In this document: positions 35,097-44,136 of the stretch, in pieces
How positions within the stretch are numbered: position 1 is the stretch's first letter
Layout: each line of letters opens with the position of its first letter
Source: Hwanghaeella sp965227365
GTDB lineage: Bacteria > Pseudomonadota > Alphaproteobacteria > UBA8366 > Aestuariispiraceae
Direction: 5' to 3'
Assembly (NCBI RefSeq): GCF_965227365.1
Contig: NZ_OZ245754.1
Coordinates: forward strand, 2,790,001 to 2,854,000
Length of the DNA: 64,000 nt
Program-made: the position numbers and the translations under genes
Notes under the pieces: generated by a model
Database searches by the model: none
Seen by the model: only the letters and a program-made list of their open reading frames with translations
Told to the model about the DNA's origin: nothing

Positions 35097-35793
35097 GAAG
35101 CCCAGGATCGTCGCAATGATCCCCGCGCGCGGGGGCAGCAAATCCGTCCCATACAAGAATCTCGAGATGTTGGGCGATCGTCCACTGCTCGCTTGGCCGA
35201 TTGAAACAGCCAAGCAGGCGCCGGAGATCGGCGAAGTCTATGTATCGACAGACGATGACCGGATAGCGGCGGTCGCGCGCGACTACGGCGCCGAAGTCAT
35301 CAGGCGCCCCGACGCTCTGGCGACGGATTCCGCGCTTGTGATCGATGCAATCCGGCATCTGAGAGACGTGTTGGAGCGTGACGGCGACCCGATTGAAGTC
35401 ATGGTTCTGTTGGAAGCGACGTCACCGTTTCGGGAAGCCGGACTGGTGTCTCGCTGCATCAACCGCCTCTTGGACGAAGAACTGGATTCGATAGCCACGT
35501 TCCATCAGGCCGACATAAACCCGGAACGCACTTGGAGGGTAGAAGACGGCGCGCCACGACCGTTCATCGACGGGGCGATACCGTGGAAGCCGCGCCAGCA
35601 ACTGACACCGGCCTACCAACTGAACGGCGCGGTTTATGCCTTCCGCCCCGGCAAGCTGCCCGAAGACTCCCCCTCCCTGCTCTATGGCAAGATGGGGGCG
35701 GAAATCGTCTCGGCATCCAGCGTAATCGACATCGATGAAAAAGAGGACTTTGTAAGGGCCAATGCCATACTCAGCGCCAGAAACAGCTCCTAG
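35089..35793 (+). CDS. legF: LegF-type CMP-nonulosonic acid synthetase
   Basis: A 234-residue cytidylyltransferase. The GTG at 35089 is preceded by AAGGAG and overlaps the PtmE-like stop. MIPARGGSKSVPYKNLEML (about residues 10-28) is the CTP-binding motif of the NeuA family, EATSPFRE is the next conserved element and VIDIDEKEDF the late metal-site segment. It activates the finished nonulosonic acid as CMP-sugar. The SVPYKN form differs from the usual GIPRKN seen in the second copy at 42603, suggesting different substrates. Overlaps the next SDR gene by 32 bases. Confidence 0.9.
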   Translation: MTRKPRIVAMIPARGGSKSVPYKNLEMLGDRPLLAWPIETAKQAPEIGEVYVSTDDDRIAAVARDYGAEVIRRPDALATDSALVIDAIRHLRDVLERDGDPIEVMVLLEATSPFREAGLVSRCINRLLDEELDSIATFHQADINPERTWRVEDGAPRPFIDGAIPWKPRQQLTPAYQLNGAVYAFRPGKLPEDSPSLLYGKMGAEIVSASSVIDIDEKEDFVRANAILSARNSS

Positions 35794-36583
35794 TCTTTCC
35801 GACCTTATGTCACTCGAGGGGCGAACCGCTCTCGTCATCGGGGGCGCGGGCCTTCTCGGCGGCCAGATATCCTATGCGCTGGCCGAACTCGGTGCGAACG
35901 TTATTGTCGCAAGCCGCAGCCGCGAAAAATGCGACGCTTTCCTTGCGGGATTGCAGGACCGTTTTCCGAACGAACACAAGGCCTTGACCGTCGACGTTAC
36001 AGAGCCGCAGTCAATCCGGGATTTGGCGGCGGATACCGGTCGCTTGGCACCGCAGGGTCTCGACATTCTGGTAAATTCAGGATGGTCGGGCCGGAAGAAC
36101 ACGTTCGAGACCATTTCCGACGAGGATTGGGACCTCGATATCGAGACTTCGCTCAATGGTGTGTTCAGGACGGTAAAAACGATGACGCCGTTGCTGGAAG
36201 CCCGCCGCGGGAACATCGTATCCATCGCCTCAATGTACGGCCATGTGGCGCCGGACTATCGGCTTTACGACGACCCGCGTTTCGCCAACCCGCCGAGTTA
36301 CGGCGCCGCCAAAGCCGGCGTGATCCAGTTGACGAAATACCTTGCGAGTTTCCTTGCGCCGAAAGGCATTCGGGCGAACTGCATCAGTCCCGGCCCGTTT
36401 CCTTTCGAGAGCACCCAGAAAGAAAATCCCGACTTCATCGAACGTCTGGCCGGCAAGAACCCCTGCGGCCGGATCGGCACGCCGCACGAGATCAAGGGTG
36501 CGGCCGCGTTGCTGTGCTCCGATGCCGGTGCCTATATCAACGGCCAGAACATCTGCGTCGACGGCGGCTGGGGGATCTGGTGA
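35762..36583 (+). CDS. ptmA: PtmA-like short-chain dehydrogenase, copy 1
   Basis: A 273-residue SDR. The NAD(P) motif LVIGGAGLLGGQIS lies near residues 23-36, the active site shows SIASMYGHVAPDYRLYDD and PSYGAAKAGV (Tyr-x-x-x-Lys). The GHVAPD insertion is shared with the second SDR at 37520 and is typical of PtmA-like enzymes in legionaminic acid loci. PtmA acts early, oxidising a sugar phosphate. The start at 35762 overlaps legF by 32 bases; an ATG at 35807 would remove the overlap but lacks a ribosome site. The stop overlaps the next GTG. Confidence 0.85.
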   Translation: MPYSAPETAPSLSDLMSLEGRTALVIGGAGLLGGQISYALAELGANVIVASRSREKCDAFLAGLQDRFPNEHKALTVDVTEPQSIRDLAADTGRLAPQGLDILVNSGWSGRKNTFETISDEDWDLDIETSLNGVFRTVKTMTPLLEARRGNIVSIASMYGHVAPDYRLYDDPRFANPPSYGAAKAGVIQLTKYLASFLAPKGIRANCISPGPFPFESTQKENPDFIERLAGKNPCGRIGTPHEIKGAAALLCSDAGAYINGQNICVDGGWGIW

Positions 36584-37485
36584 TACGGCTTGGCGTGATT
36601 GGACTGAGCGAGGGAAACGGCCATCCGCTCTCCTTCTCGGCCATCATCAACGGATATGACAAGGAGGGGTTCACTGCCGCCAACTGGCCGGTGATCCTCG
36701 ACTATCTCGAGCGCCAAGCGCCGGAACGGTTCGGGTTTCCCGATGCGCGCGTCACGGCCGTATGGACGCAAGATCTTGCTCTTTCAAAGACGATTGCCCG
36801 TGCCTGCCGGATCGAGCACGCGGTCGAGAACATCGAAGACATGATCGGGTCCGTCGACGCGGTTCTTTTGGCCCGCGATGACTGGCATTGTCATCGCCAA
36901 TTGGCCGAGGTCTTCCTGCGCCACAACATTCCGGTATTCATCGACAAGCCGTTGAGCCTCGATCCCGAGGAACTGGCCTATTTCAAGCCATATCTAGAAT
37001 CCGGTCTGGTAATGTCGACATCCGGGTTACGCTATGCGGCGGAGGTCGAGGCCCTGCGCGCGCGAATTCCGTCTCTCGGCAAGTTGAAACTGCTCTCTGC
37101 CGCGGTCGTTGTCGACATGGAACGGTATGGCGTCCACATGCTGGACGCAGCCGCGGGGCTCGGATTGGCGAAACCGGTTTCCGTCATGAGGATGCCGGCC
37201 GGACATGAAGCGATTAGCCTGCAACTGGAGGACGGCCTGACGTTCGACCTGCATTGTCTCGGCATGGTCGCGAAGACCTTTCATCTCAGTCTGTACGGCG
37301 AATTGGGCCACGCGCACACGGACATAAACGACAACTTCTCGGCCTTCAGAAACACGATAGAGCGGTTCCTTGGCCTGGTTCGCAGCGGAACGCCGCCCAT
37401 TCCAGCCACGGATGTATTACATACAATGACTGTGATAAGAACGGCACGAACTCTAGCCCCCGGGGAAAGTGCGACCTTCGCATGA
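36580..37485 (+). CDS. Gfo/Idh/MocA-family oxidoreductase (glycan locus copy 2)
   Basis: A 301-residue protein starting at a GTG that overlaps the SDR stop (GTGA); the open frame upstream of this point is only a shadow of the SDR. RLGVIGLSEGNGHPLSF replaces the usual GxGxxG Rossmann loop, so the cofactor loop is atypical. FIDKPLSLDPEEL (near residue 114) matches the catalytic lysine-proline motif of the family. It lies between two PtmA-like SDRs. Relatives sit in nonulosonic acid loci, but I know of no assigned reaction. Confidence 0.82.
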   Translation: MIRLGVIGLSEGNGHPLSFSAIINGYDKEGFTAANWPVILDYLERQAPERFGFPDARVTAVWTQDLALSKTIARACRIEHAVENIEDMIGSVDAVLLARDDWHCHRQLAEVFLRHNIPVFIDKPLSLDPEELAYFKPYLESGLVMSTSGLRYAAEVEALRARIPSLGKLKLLSAAVVVDMERYGVHMLDAAAGLGLAKPVSVMRMPAGHEAISLQLEDGLTFDLHCLGMVAKTFHLSLYGELGHAHTDINDNFSAFRNTIERFLGLVRSGTPPIPATDVLHTMTVIRTARTLAPGESATFA

Positions 37486-37519
37486 ACCGGGGAAGGATTT
37501 TCTGTATGAGGTGCCGGAA

Positions 37520-38335
37520 ATGAGCGAACTGTTCGACCTGTCGGGCAAGACTGCCTTCGTAACGGGAGCCGCAGGCATTCTGGGACATGGTTTTTGCCGC
37601 GTCCTGGCCGAGCATGGCGCTGCCGTGGCATTGGTCGACCTTGATGAACAGCGTCTGTCTGCCGTGGCCGACGCCATCCGCTCGGATGTCGCGGGCGCCG
37701 ACCTGCTGCCCGTGGTTTGCGACGTGACCGACGAAGAGAGCGTCAAGGCCGCCGTCGACCGGACCGTTTCACATTTCGGCGGGATCGACGTTCTGCACAG
37801 CAATGCCGCCGGAAAATCCCGTGATATCAAAGCATTTTTCGCGGATTTCGAGGACTATGACGCACAGACCTGGCGCGAAATCATGTCGATCAATATCGAC
37901 GGCATGTTTCTTGTGGCCAAAGCGGTCGGCCGCCAGATGATCGCGCAAAAGCGCGGCGGCAGCGTGATCATGACGTCCTCTGTCTATGGAGTTGTGGCGC
38001 CGGATCCCCGAATCTACGAAGGATCCGAATATATGGGGGTACGTATCGGCAGCCCTGCCGTCTACAGCGCGTCCAAGGCCGCCGTGATCGGCTTGGCGAG
38101 ATATCTATCGGCCTATTGGGGCCCGCACGGCATTCGCGTGAATGTGCTGACGCCGGGCGGCGTGGAAAGCGGCCAGAACGATACGTTCAGGGCCAACTAC
38201 GCCAGCCGGATCCCGCTTGGCCGGATGGCGGAACGTTCGGACATGTACGGAGCCCTGATCTATTTGGCCAGCGACGCGTCTGGCTATGTAACCGGCCAGA
38301 ACCTCGTCGTTGACGGTGGTTTGACCGCTTGGTAG
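37520..38335 (+). CDS. ptmA: PtmA-like short-chain dehydrogenase, copy 2
   Basis: A 271-residue SDR chosen to start at the ATG at 37520, with GAGGTG 6 bases upstream. FVTGAAGILGHGFCRVL is the cofactor motif. MTSSVYGVVAPDPRIYEGS and AVYSASKAAVIG give the active-site Ser, Tyr and Lys. GVVAPDPRIYEG is nearly the same as the insertion in the first SDR, so the two are paralogues. One may do the PtmA step and the other a different oxidation. It is followed by the amidotransferase. Confidence 0.87.
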   Translation: MSELFDLSGKTAFVTGAAGILGHGFCRVLAEHGAAVALVDLDEQRLSAVADAIRSDVAGADLLPVVCDVTDEESVKAAVDRTVSHFGGIDVLHSNAAGKSRDIKAFFADFEDYDAQTWREIMSINIDGMFLVAKAVGRQMIAQKRGGSVIMTSSVYGVVAPDPRIYEGSEYMGVRIGSPAVYSASKAAVIGLARYLSAYWGPHGIRVNVLTPGGVESGQNDTFRANYASRIPLGRMAERSDMYGALIYLASDASGYVTGQNLVVDGGLTAW

Positions 38336-38377
38336 CAACCAGCGCGCTAAAAAATACACGTTCGTAAGGTGACAAGA

Positions 38378-39700
38378 ATGGACATTTTCAAGACCCCGCA
38401 GCCAGTCGATCTTGCGGACTATGCGCCGGATGCCGAGGCGCCGAAGCAGTTCTACGGACTGCCGCGGGACGTTTCATTCTGCACCCGCTGTACCTACAGC
38501 AACCAGAAACCCAATTCGGAAAAAGAGTACAAGCACAAGCGGGACACCAAGAAGCCGACCGTCGCATTCAACGAAGAGGGTGTCTGTTCCGCTTGCCTGG
38601 TCGCCGAGAAGAAGCGCGAAGTCGACTGGGCGGAGCGCGAGAGGATGTTGCGCGATCTGTGCGACCGGTATCGCAGGACGGATGGCGGTTACGATTGCCT
38701 TGTCCCTGGATCCGGCGGCAAGGACAGCTTCTATGCCGCCCACAAGCTGAAATACGAATTCGGAATGAACCCGCTCACGGTGACCTGGGCGCCGCACATC
38801 TACACCGATTGGGGATGGCGCAACTTCCAGGCTTGGGTACATTCCGGTTTCGACAACTACCTTTTCACGCCGAACGGCAAGGTTCACCGGCTGTTGACCC
38901 GCGTAGCCCTGGAGCAGGTGTTCCACCCCTTCCAGCCTTTCATCATGGGGCAGATGTACTTTCCGCCGCGGATCGCGGCGCAGCTCGGCATTCCGCTGGT
39001 CTTCTATGGCGAAAACCCGACGGAATACGGCAACGACTCGTCTGCGAATGCCTCGGCAAACAAGGACTGGGAGTATTTCTCGGTTGCCGACAAGACGGAC
39101 ATGTACCTTGCCGGCACCCCGGTCAGCGACCTGCAACAGCATTTCGGCCTCAGCGCCAACGATCTGGCTCCCTATCTGCCGCCGGATACAGATATGCTTC
39201 GCAAGGCCGATCTGAATGTCCAATATCTGGGCTTTTACCTGCCCTGGCACCCGCAAGAATGTTACTACTATGCGGTCGAGCATGGTGGTTTCGAGGCGGC
39301 GCCGGAACGTACGGCAGGCACCTATTCCAAATACAGTTCGATCGACGACAAGATCGATGACCTTCATTACTACACGACCTTCATCAAATTCGGCATCGGC
39401 CGCGCGACCTACGATTCCTCCCAGGAAGTCAGGAACGGTGAGTTGGATCGGGACGAAGCCCTGCATTTGGTGCGGCGGTACGACGGCGAATATTCGGACC
39501 GTTTCGAGCGCGAAAATTTCGAGTTCCTGTCCGTGCCCGAGGAAGAATTCCCGGTCGCATCGAAGATGTTCGAACAACCCATCATGGACCGTCCGTACTT
39601 TGAACGCCTGACCGACAATTTCCGGTCGCCCCACCTTTGGAAGTTCGAAGGGAACAGTTGGAAATTGCGCCATACCGTTTTCGACGACCCTCAAGCCTAG
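38378..39700 (+). CDS. N-acetyl sugar amidotransferase (PseA/WbpG type)
   Basis: A 440-residue ATP-pyrophosphatase-type enzyme. FCTRCTYSNQKP (about residues 29-40) and VCSACLVAEKKR (about 68-79) make a zinc-ribbon-like pair of CxxC motifs. The PP-loop is LVPGSGGKDSFYAAHKL (about 107-123), matching the SGGxDS signature. The family (PseA in Campylobacter, WbpG in Pseudomonas) converts a sugar N-acetyl group to acetamidino using ammonia from HisH/HisF. Those partners are the first two genes of the locus, 10 kb upstream. Start at the ATG at 38378 with AAGGTG. Confidence 0.92.
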   Translation: MDIFKTPQPVDLADYAPDAEAPKQFYGLPRDVSFCTRCTYSNQKPNSEKEYKHKRDTKKPTVAFNEEGVCSACLVAEKKREVDWAERERMLRDLCDRYRRTDGGYDCLVPGSGGKDSFYAAHKLKYEFGMNPLTVTWAPHIYTDWGWRNFQAWVHSGFDNYLFTPNGKVHRLLTRVALEQVFHPFQPFIMGQMYFPPRIAAQLGIPLVFYGENPTEYGNDSSANASANKDWEYFSVADKTDMYLAGTPVSDLQQHFGLSANDLAPYLPPDTDMLRKADLNVQYLGFYLPWHPQECYYYAVEHGGFEAAPERTAGTYSKYSSIDDKIDDLHYYTTFIKFGIGRATYDSSQEVRNGELDRDEALHLVRRYDGEYSDRFERENFEFLSVPEEEFPVASKMFEQPIMDRPYFERLTDNFRSPHLWKFEGNSWKLRHTVFDDPQA

Positions 39701-39760
39701 GCTGCGAGTCGTCGACATGGCGCCCGCCATACATTCCTGTTCCCCGCAAAGGTTCCCGAG

Positions 39761-41599
39761 ATGACGGAAACAACGAACCGCCGTTTCGGCCTGAGCGAAC
39801 ACGGCCTGGCATTCGTGCGGGATCACATTCGCAACCACGCTTTTCAATTCGGGTCGCTGTTCGTCTTGAGTTTTATCGGTGCGGTCATCGAGATGACCGG
39901 GGTCGGGCTTATCTTCCCGTTGCTGATCATTCTCGTGGCACCGGAGAAACTCAGCCTGATCCCGGAACTGGAGGCCTTTATCAACAGCCTGAATGTGTCG
40001 CACGCGACACTCGGGGCCATTCTCATCATCATCATTGCGATCGTGATGGTCGGAAAGAATGGTTTCATGCTGGCTTTCAATTGGTTCACCGCACAGCTGC
40101 TGGCGCGTTGGAAGACGGCGCTGAGCCGTCGGTTGATGGGAATGTATCTTTTCTCCGACTATTCGACGCATCTGGTCAAAACGAGTTCCGAGATCATCCG
40201 CAATCTTTCGCTGACGGCCAGCGTGTTCGATCAATTCTTCTTCTCGTTGATCCAGCTCATCGTAAACATATCGATCCTGCTGGGTCTTTGTGCGCTTCTC
40301 GTCAGCGTGCTGCCGGCATCGACCCAGGGCGGGCTGTTGCTTATTTGCGGCACCGCGGCCGTGCTCTACTTCGTCATGCGCAAGCCGTTTCATCGGATCG
40401 GTGAGGAGTTGAACGAGCTCTATCAGCGCCGACAGGCGGTCATGCGCCAGTCCATCGGCATGATCCGGGAAACAAAACTGACCGCGCGGGAAGCCTACTT
40501 TCTGGATGTCTTCGGCGGCATCGAGGAGACGAATTTCAAACGCCAGGCCTTCAATCGGGTTTTGAACGTCGTCCCCCCCTTGGTGACAGAGAGCGCGGTC
40601 ATCGTCGCGGTTCTGGCGATCATCAGCCAGCTTCTTCTGTTCAGCGGCGACGAGGACTTGGGATTGGCTTTGCTCGGCCTTATGGCGGCCACCTTCTTCC
40701 GCCTCACCCCCGTGTTGAACCGTATTCTGACCTCGCTTCAGGTGATCAACTTCAGCCGGAATTCGATTGAAATCATCTCCGCCGAACTGCATTCGCTGGA
40801 ACCGGCTACCTATCAGCCGACGATCGAACCGGATGCGCTTCCCTTCGAGCGCGAAATTACGTTGAAGGATGTCGGCTATACCTATCCCAGCTCCGAGGTG
40901 AAGGCGGTCAAACAAATCAATCTGTCCATCGGCAACGGCGAAAGCCTGGGGATCACCGGAGCGTCCGGGGCGGGTAAATCGACGTTGATCGCCCTCATCA
41001 TGGGCCTTGTACCGCCTTCCGAAGGTGAAATGCGTATCGACGACGTACCGCTGGATACACCAGCCCGTTTGCGGGCTTGGCAGCGTCATATCGGCTTCGT
41101 TCCCCAAGGCATCTTTCTCATGGATGATACGATTGCCCGGAATGTCGCATTCGCATCCGATGAAATTGACGACGACCTTGTATGGAAGACCCTGGAAGTT
41201 GTCCAAATGGCGGAGTACGTTCGGAGCTTGCCGGACGGGATCTACAGCCAGATCGGCGAAGAAGGCGCGCGCCTTTCCGGCGGCCAACGCCAACGTCTCG
41301 GAATTGCTCGATCCCTGTACATGAACCCGAATATCCTGATTTGCGACGAAGCCACATCCGCATTGGATTCGGCGACAGAACGCGCTTTCATGGACAGTCT
41401 CGAGGAATTGCGCGGACAGCATACCCTGATCATGATTGCGCACCGTATCAGCACGCTTAAGAATTGCGACCGCATCGTTATGATGGACGGCGGGCGCATA
41501 CTCGACGTGGCGCCGTTCGATGAGTTGAGGCAGCGCTGTCCTGAATTCGACAATCTGGTCCGCCTGTCCATGATTCAGGAAAGCGAGAACCAAAACTGA
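39761..41599 (+). CDS. ABC transporter, fused membrane and ATPase (PglK/MsbA-like flippase)
   Basis: A 612-residue half-transporter. Six membrane segments lie in residues about 30-330, followed by an ATPase domain: Walker A GASGAGKST near 405, signature LSGGQRQRLGIARSLY near 504, Walker B ILICDEATSALDS near 525 and the H-loop IAHRIST. Length and order match lipid-linked oligosaccharide flippases (PglK) and MsbA-like exporters. In this locus it probably moves a lipid-linked glycan across the inner membrane. Its stop overlaps the next start by one base (TGATG). Confidence 0.9.
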   Translation: MTETTNRRFGLSEHGLAFVRDHIRNHAFQFGSLFVLSFIGAVIEMTGVGLIFPLLIILVAPEKLSLIPELEAFINSLNVSHATLGAILIIIIAIVMVGKNGFMLAFNWFTAQLLARWKTALSRRLMGMYLFSDYSTHLVKTSSEIIRNLSLTASVFDQFFFSLIQLIVNISILLGLCALLVSVLPASTQGGLLLICGTAAVLYFVMRKPFHRIGEELNELYQRRQAVMRQSIGMIRETKLTAREAYFLDVFGGIEETNFKRQAFNRVLNVVPPLVTESAVIVAVLAIISQLLLFSGDEDLGLALLGLMAATFFRLTPVLNRILTSLQVINFSRNSIEIISAELHSLEPATYQPTIEPDALPFEREITLKDVGYTYPSSEVKAVKQINLSIGNGESLGITGASGAGKSTLIALIMGLVPPSEGEMRIDDVPLDTPARLRAWQRHIGFVPQGIFLMDDTIARNVAFASDEIDDDLVWKTLEVVQMAEYVRSLPDGIYSQIGEEGARLSGGQRQRLGIARSLYMNPNILICDEATSALDSATERAFMDSLEELRGQHTLIMIAHRISTLKNCDRIVMMDGGRILDVAPFDELRQRCPEFDNLVRLSMIQESENQN

Positions 41600-42606
41600 T
41601 GTCCGGGCCGACGCAGCGGCTGACATACGCCTTCAAGGATTGCGCATTGTCGCTTTTCCTTTGGCTGCTCTCCAAGGTAACCGCCAGCGTAACAGCCGAT
41701 GATGGAACGGGCTGGCGCCGGAAAATGGCCGTGCCCGAAAACGGCAAAATCTATACGCCCGGTTTGTATGTCCTGACCGGGGAGTATCGCCCGGCGCGCG
41801 ACATTGCCCTCGTCGTCTATTGCGATCTCGTTACTATCGACCTGAACGGGCACGCAATCGCATGCGGATCCGAAGGCTCACAAACCGTCGGTATAAAAAT
41901 CAAAAACGGCAACCGAATTACCGTTCGTAATGGCAAGATCACGCAGTGCGATATAGGTATCCAATCCAGTGGCGCGAGCGAATTGACAATTGAGCAGATC
42001 GCCTTCGATGCCGTGCACTTTATCGGCGTGGATTATGACGGAAACGGTCTGGTCGTGCGGAATTGCCGTTTCGAGGATATCGCCGGTTACGCCGACGAAG
42101 CCTATGCCATCGGCGTGAACCGTCCGGGCAGCAACTCTCTAATTGAACATTGCGTGTTTCGGAACATCGAACGACAAAGCAAAGCAACCGACGCAATGCA
42201 GGGCGAAGGCGTTGGGATCGTGGTCGCGGATGGCGACAGAAACTGCACCATTCGGCGCAATTGGTTCGAGAATTTGCCGACGGACAAGCCCGTTTCAATC
42301 GGGGTCTTCGTATCGCAAAGGGCAAGCGCCCGCATAGAGGCCAACACTATTTTGGACATCCCCAATGCGATCGGCGCACAGTCTCCGGTCGAAGTCTGCG
42401 AAAACGTCATGATCATGCGGTACAAATGCGAGGGCCCGATCGCGGTCCATCTCGAGCCGGGAAGCACACTGACGTCGAACACCATGCTCGGCTACACCAC
42501 CCCGAAGCTCGGCGGCGTGGACGCGCGTGACAACAGGTTGGAAAACGCGGTCCCAAGCCGGGCCTTGGACACAGCGCATGAGCCCGGTGTGGAAGGTTCG
42601 TCATGA
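41599..42606 (+). CDS. Right-handed parallel beta-helix protein
   Basis: A 335-residue protein without a clear signal peptide. From about residue 60, repeated short strands with Asn/Gly turns occur (IDLNGHAIACGS, IKIKNGNRITVRNGKI, GLVVRNCRFEDIAGYADE, LIEHCVFRNIERQS, TIRRNWFENLP, ARIEANTILDIPN), the pattern of pectate-lyase-like beta-helices and NosD-type proteins. It could bind or cleave a polysaccharide, or act as a scaffold in the cytoplasm. It is translationally coupled to both neighbours (TGATG and ATGA), so it belongs to the glycan operon. Catalytic residues cannot be identified. Confidence 0.75.
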   Translation: MSGPTQRLTYAFKDCALSLFLWLLSKVTASVTADDGTGWRRKMAVPENGKIYTPGLYVLTGEYRPARDIALVVYCDLVTIDLNGHAIACGSEGSQTVGIKIKNGNRITVRNGKITQCDIGIQSSGASELTIEQIAFDAVHFIGVDYDGNGLVVRNCRFEDIAGYADEAYAIGVNRPGSNSLIEHCVFRNIERQSKATDAMQGEGVGIVVADGDRNCTIRRNWFENLPTDKPVSIGVFVSQRASARIEANTILDIPNAIGAQSPVEVCENVMIMRYKCEGPIAVHLEPGSTLTSNTMLGYTTPKLGGVDARDNRLENAVPSRALDTAHEPGVEGSS

Positions 42607-43313
42607 CATCCGGACCCGTGGTCGCGATCATACCCGCGCGCGGCGGGTCGAAGGGCATCCCCCGCAAAAACCTGCAAACGGTCGGCGGACTACCCTTGGT
42701 CACCCATGCCATTCGCGCAGCGCTGAATGCGCGCACCGTGGACCACGTCATCGTTTCCACGGAAGATGCCGAAATTGCCGCAGTCTCGCGCGCCGCGGGC
42801 GCACGGGTTATCGAACGCCCCCACGAATTAGCGTCTGATACGGCCAAAGGTGAAATGGTCCTGAAACAGGTCCTGGCAACGCTAGGGGACGACGGCCTCG
42901 TGCCTGAGGTAGTCGTGCTTCTTCAGCCAACGTCCCCGCTTCGGCAAGCGGATGACATTGACGGGGCTGTGAAATTGCTTTGGGAAAAGAATGCGGAATC
43001 TGTCTTCAGCATTACCGAAGTCGATCACCATCCGGCCAAGTATGTTCGGCTCACATCGGCCGGCCTCGCGCCATTCGGGACCGAGCACGAGATGGAAGCC
43101 CGCCGGGATCAGTTGGAACCGTTGTACCGTCAGAACGGTGCCGTCTATGTCGTTCGGGCGAAAGCCTTTCTGGAGGCCGGCCAGCTTTTCTGCCGTCCCT
43201 GCGCCGGGTATTTGATGGATCGCGAAAGCAGCGTCGATATCGATGAACCGCTGGATCTGCAATTGGCGGAACTACTGTTCGCCGCGAACGCGAAGAGGCA
43301 AGCACAACCGTGA
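42603..43313 (+). CDS. Second CMP-sugar synthetase (NeuA-like cytidylyltransferase)
   Basis: A 236-residue cytidylyltransferase with IIPARGGSKGIPRKNLQTVGG at the N-terminus and LLQPTSPLRQADDIDGA, RQNGAVYVVRAKAF and SSVDIDEPLDLQLAE later, all canonical NeuA-family motifs. It should activate a 3-deoxy ulosonic acid as its CMP derivative. It is the second such enzyme in the locus and its CTP-binding motif is the more standard of the two. Together with the second NeuB-like synthase at 50136 it suggests a second nonulosonic acid. Overlaps both neighbours by 4 nt. Confidence 0.9.
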   Translation: MTSGPVVAIIPARGGSKGIPRKNLQTVGGLPLVTHAIRAALNARTVDHVIVSTEDAEIAAVSRAAGARVIERPHELASDTAKGEMVLKQVLATLGDDGLVPEVVVLLQPTSPLRQADDIDGAVKLLWEKNAESVFSITEVDHHPAKYVRLTSAGLAPFGTEHEMEARRDQLEPLYRQNGAVYVVRAKAFLEAGQLFCRPCAGYLMDRESSVDIDEPLDLQLAELLFAANAKRQAQP

Positions 43314-44029
43314 ATGACAAAGCCCGATACGCCAATCACGCCCATTACATCAAAGAAGGCTGGAACACGGCGCCCAAGGAGATCTTCAAGGTTCTGGGGA
43401 CCCACCTCCCCCCTCGTGTTTCCGGGCAAGGTCTTGATATTCTCGATGTTGGATGCGCAACGGGTGAGCTGTTGGGATATTTGGGCGGGATTCTGGACGA
43501 GCCGACCCTGACCGGTGTCGATGTCGCGCCGGAACTGTTGGAAACCGGCCGACAACTCCTGCCGAATGCTTCTTTCGTTCAAGCCTCCGCGACCGCCCTG
43601 CCGGCGGAATTTACCGATAGGTTCGACGTCACCACCGCGGTCGGCTGCATGTCGATCTTCGACGAAACCGAAATCGATGCGTTCTGGGACAACATGTTCC
43701 GAGTAACCCGCAAGGGCGGCGTAATCGTGGTCCTTTCGCCACTCAACGAGTTTGGGGTCGATACCATGATCCGCCATAGGAAACGCAAGGACGGCGCCCC
43801 CGTAGGCTGGGAAACCGGCTGGAACATATTCAGTCAGGATACGATCAGGGAACTCGTCGAGGCCCGCGGCGGGGCAATCGATTTCGAGAGATTTGAAATC
43901 TCCTTCGAAATCGAGCCCAAGGAAGACCCCGTTCGTACTTGGACCATGCAGACCGACACGCGGGCGCGGCAGCTTACGAACGGTCTCAAGCTTCTGGTCG
44001 ATCACTATTACATGATCGTCACCAAGTGA
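43310..44029 (+). CDS. Class I methyltransferase, glycan module A
   Basis: A 239-residue SAM-dependent methyltransferase starting at a GTG that overlaps the preceding stop. Motif I is ILDVGCATGELLG (about residues 43-55), and VTRKGGVIVVLSPL is the post-core strand. The C-terminal part (MIRHRKRKDG, GWETGWNIFS, DPVRTWTMQTD, QLTNGLKLLVDHY) is clearly shared with the methyltransferase at 45512-46246, so the two are paralogues. It is followed by a GT-B-like protein whose paralogue sits beside the other methyltransferase. It probably methylates a glycan or glycan precursor. Confidence 0.85.
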   Translation: MNDKARYANHAHYIKEGWNTAPKEIFKVLGTHLPPRVSGQGLDILDVGCATGELLGYLGGILDEPTLTGVDVAPELLETGRQLLPNASFVQASATALPAEFTDRFDVTTAVGCMSIFDETEIDAFWDNMFRVTRKGGVIVVLSPLNEFGVDTMIRHRKRKDGAPVGWETGWNIFSQDTIRELVEARGGAIDFERFEISFEIEPKEDPVRTWTMQTDTRARQLTNGLKLLVDHYYMIVTK

Positions 44030-44136
44030 CGGAGCAGACTTGGATTGGGCGGCGTGGAGCGGGGTTTTCCGGCGGATTCCGCTAAAACACCATCGATCCT
44101 ATCTAACAGGCTTGAAAGCGGGGAGAAACCAGCGAC

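Noticed and set aside
35929..36579. Open frame upstream extension of the oxidoreductase at 36580
   Set aside because: It overlaps the PtmA-like SDR in another frame, and the GTG at 36580 overlapping the SDR stop is the natural start.
38474..41626. Very long antisense open frame (1050 codons) opposite the amidotransferase and flippase genes
   Set aside because: It is antisense to two proteins with intact catalytic motifs, its translation shows low-complexity His/Arg/Asp-rich composition typical of a shadow frame, and no domain is recognisable.
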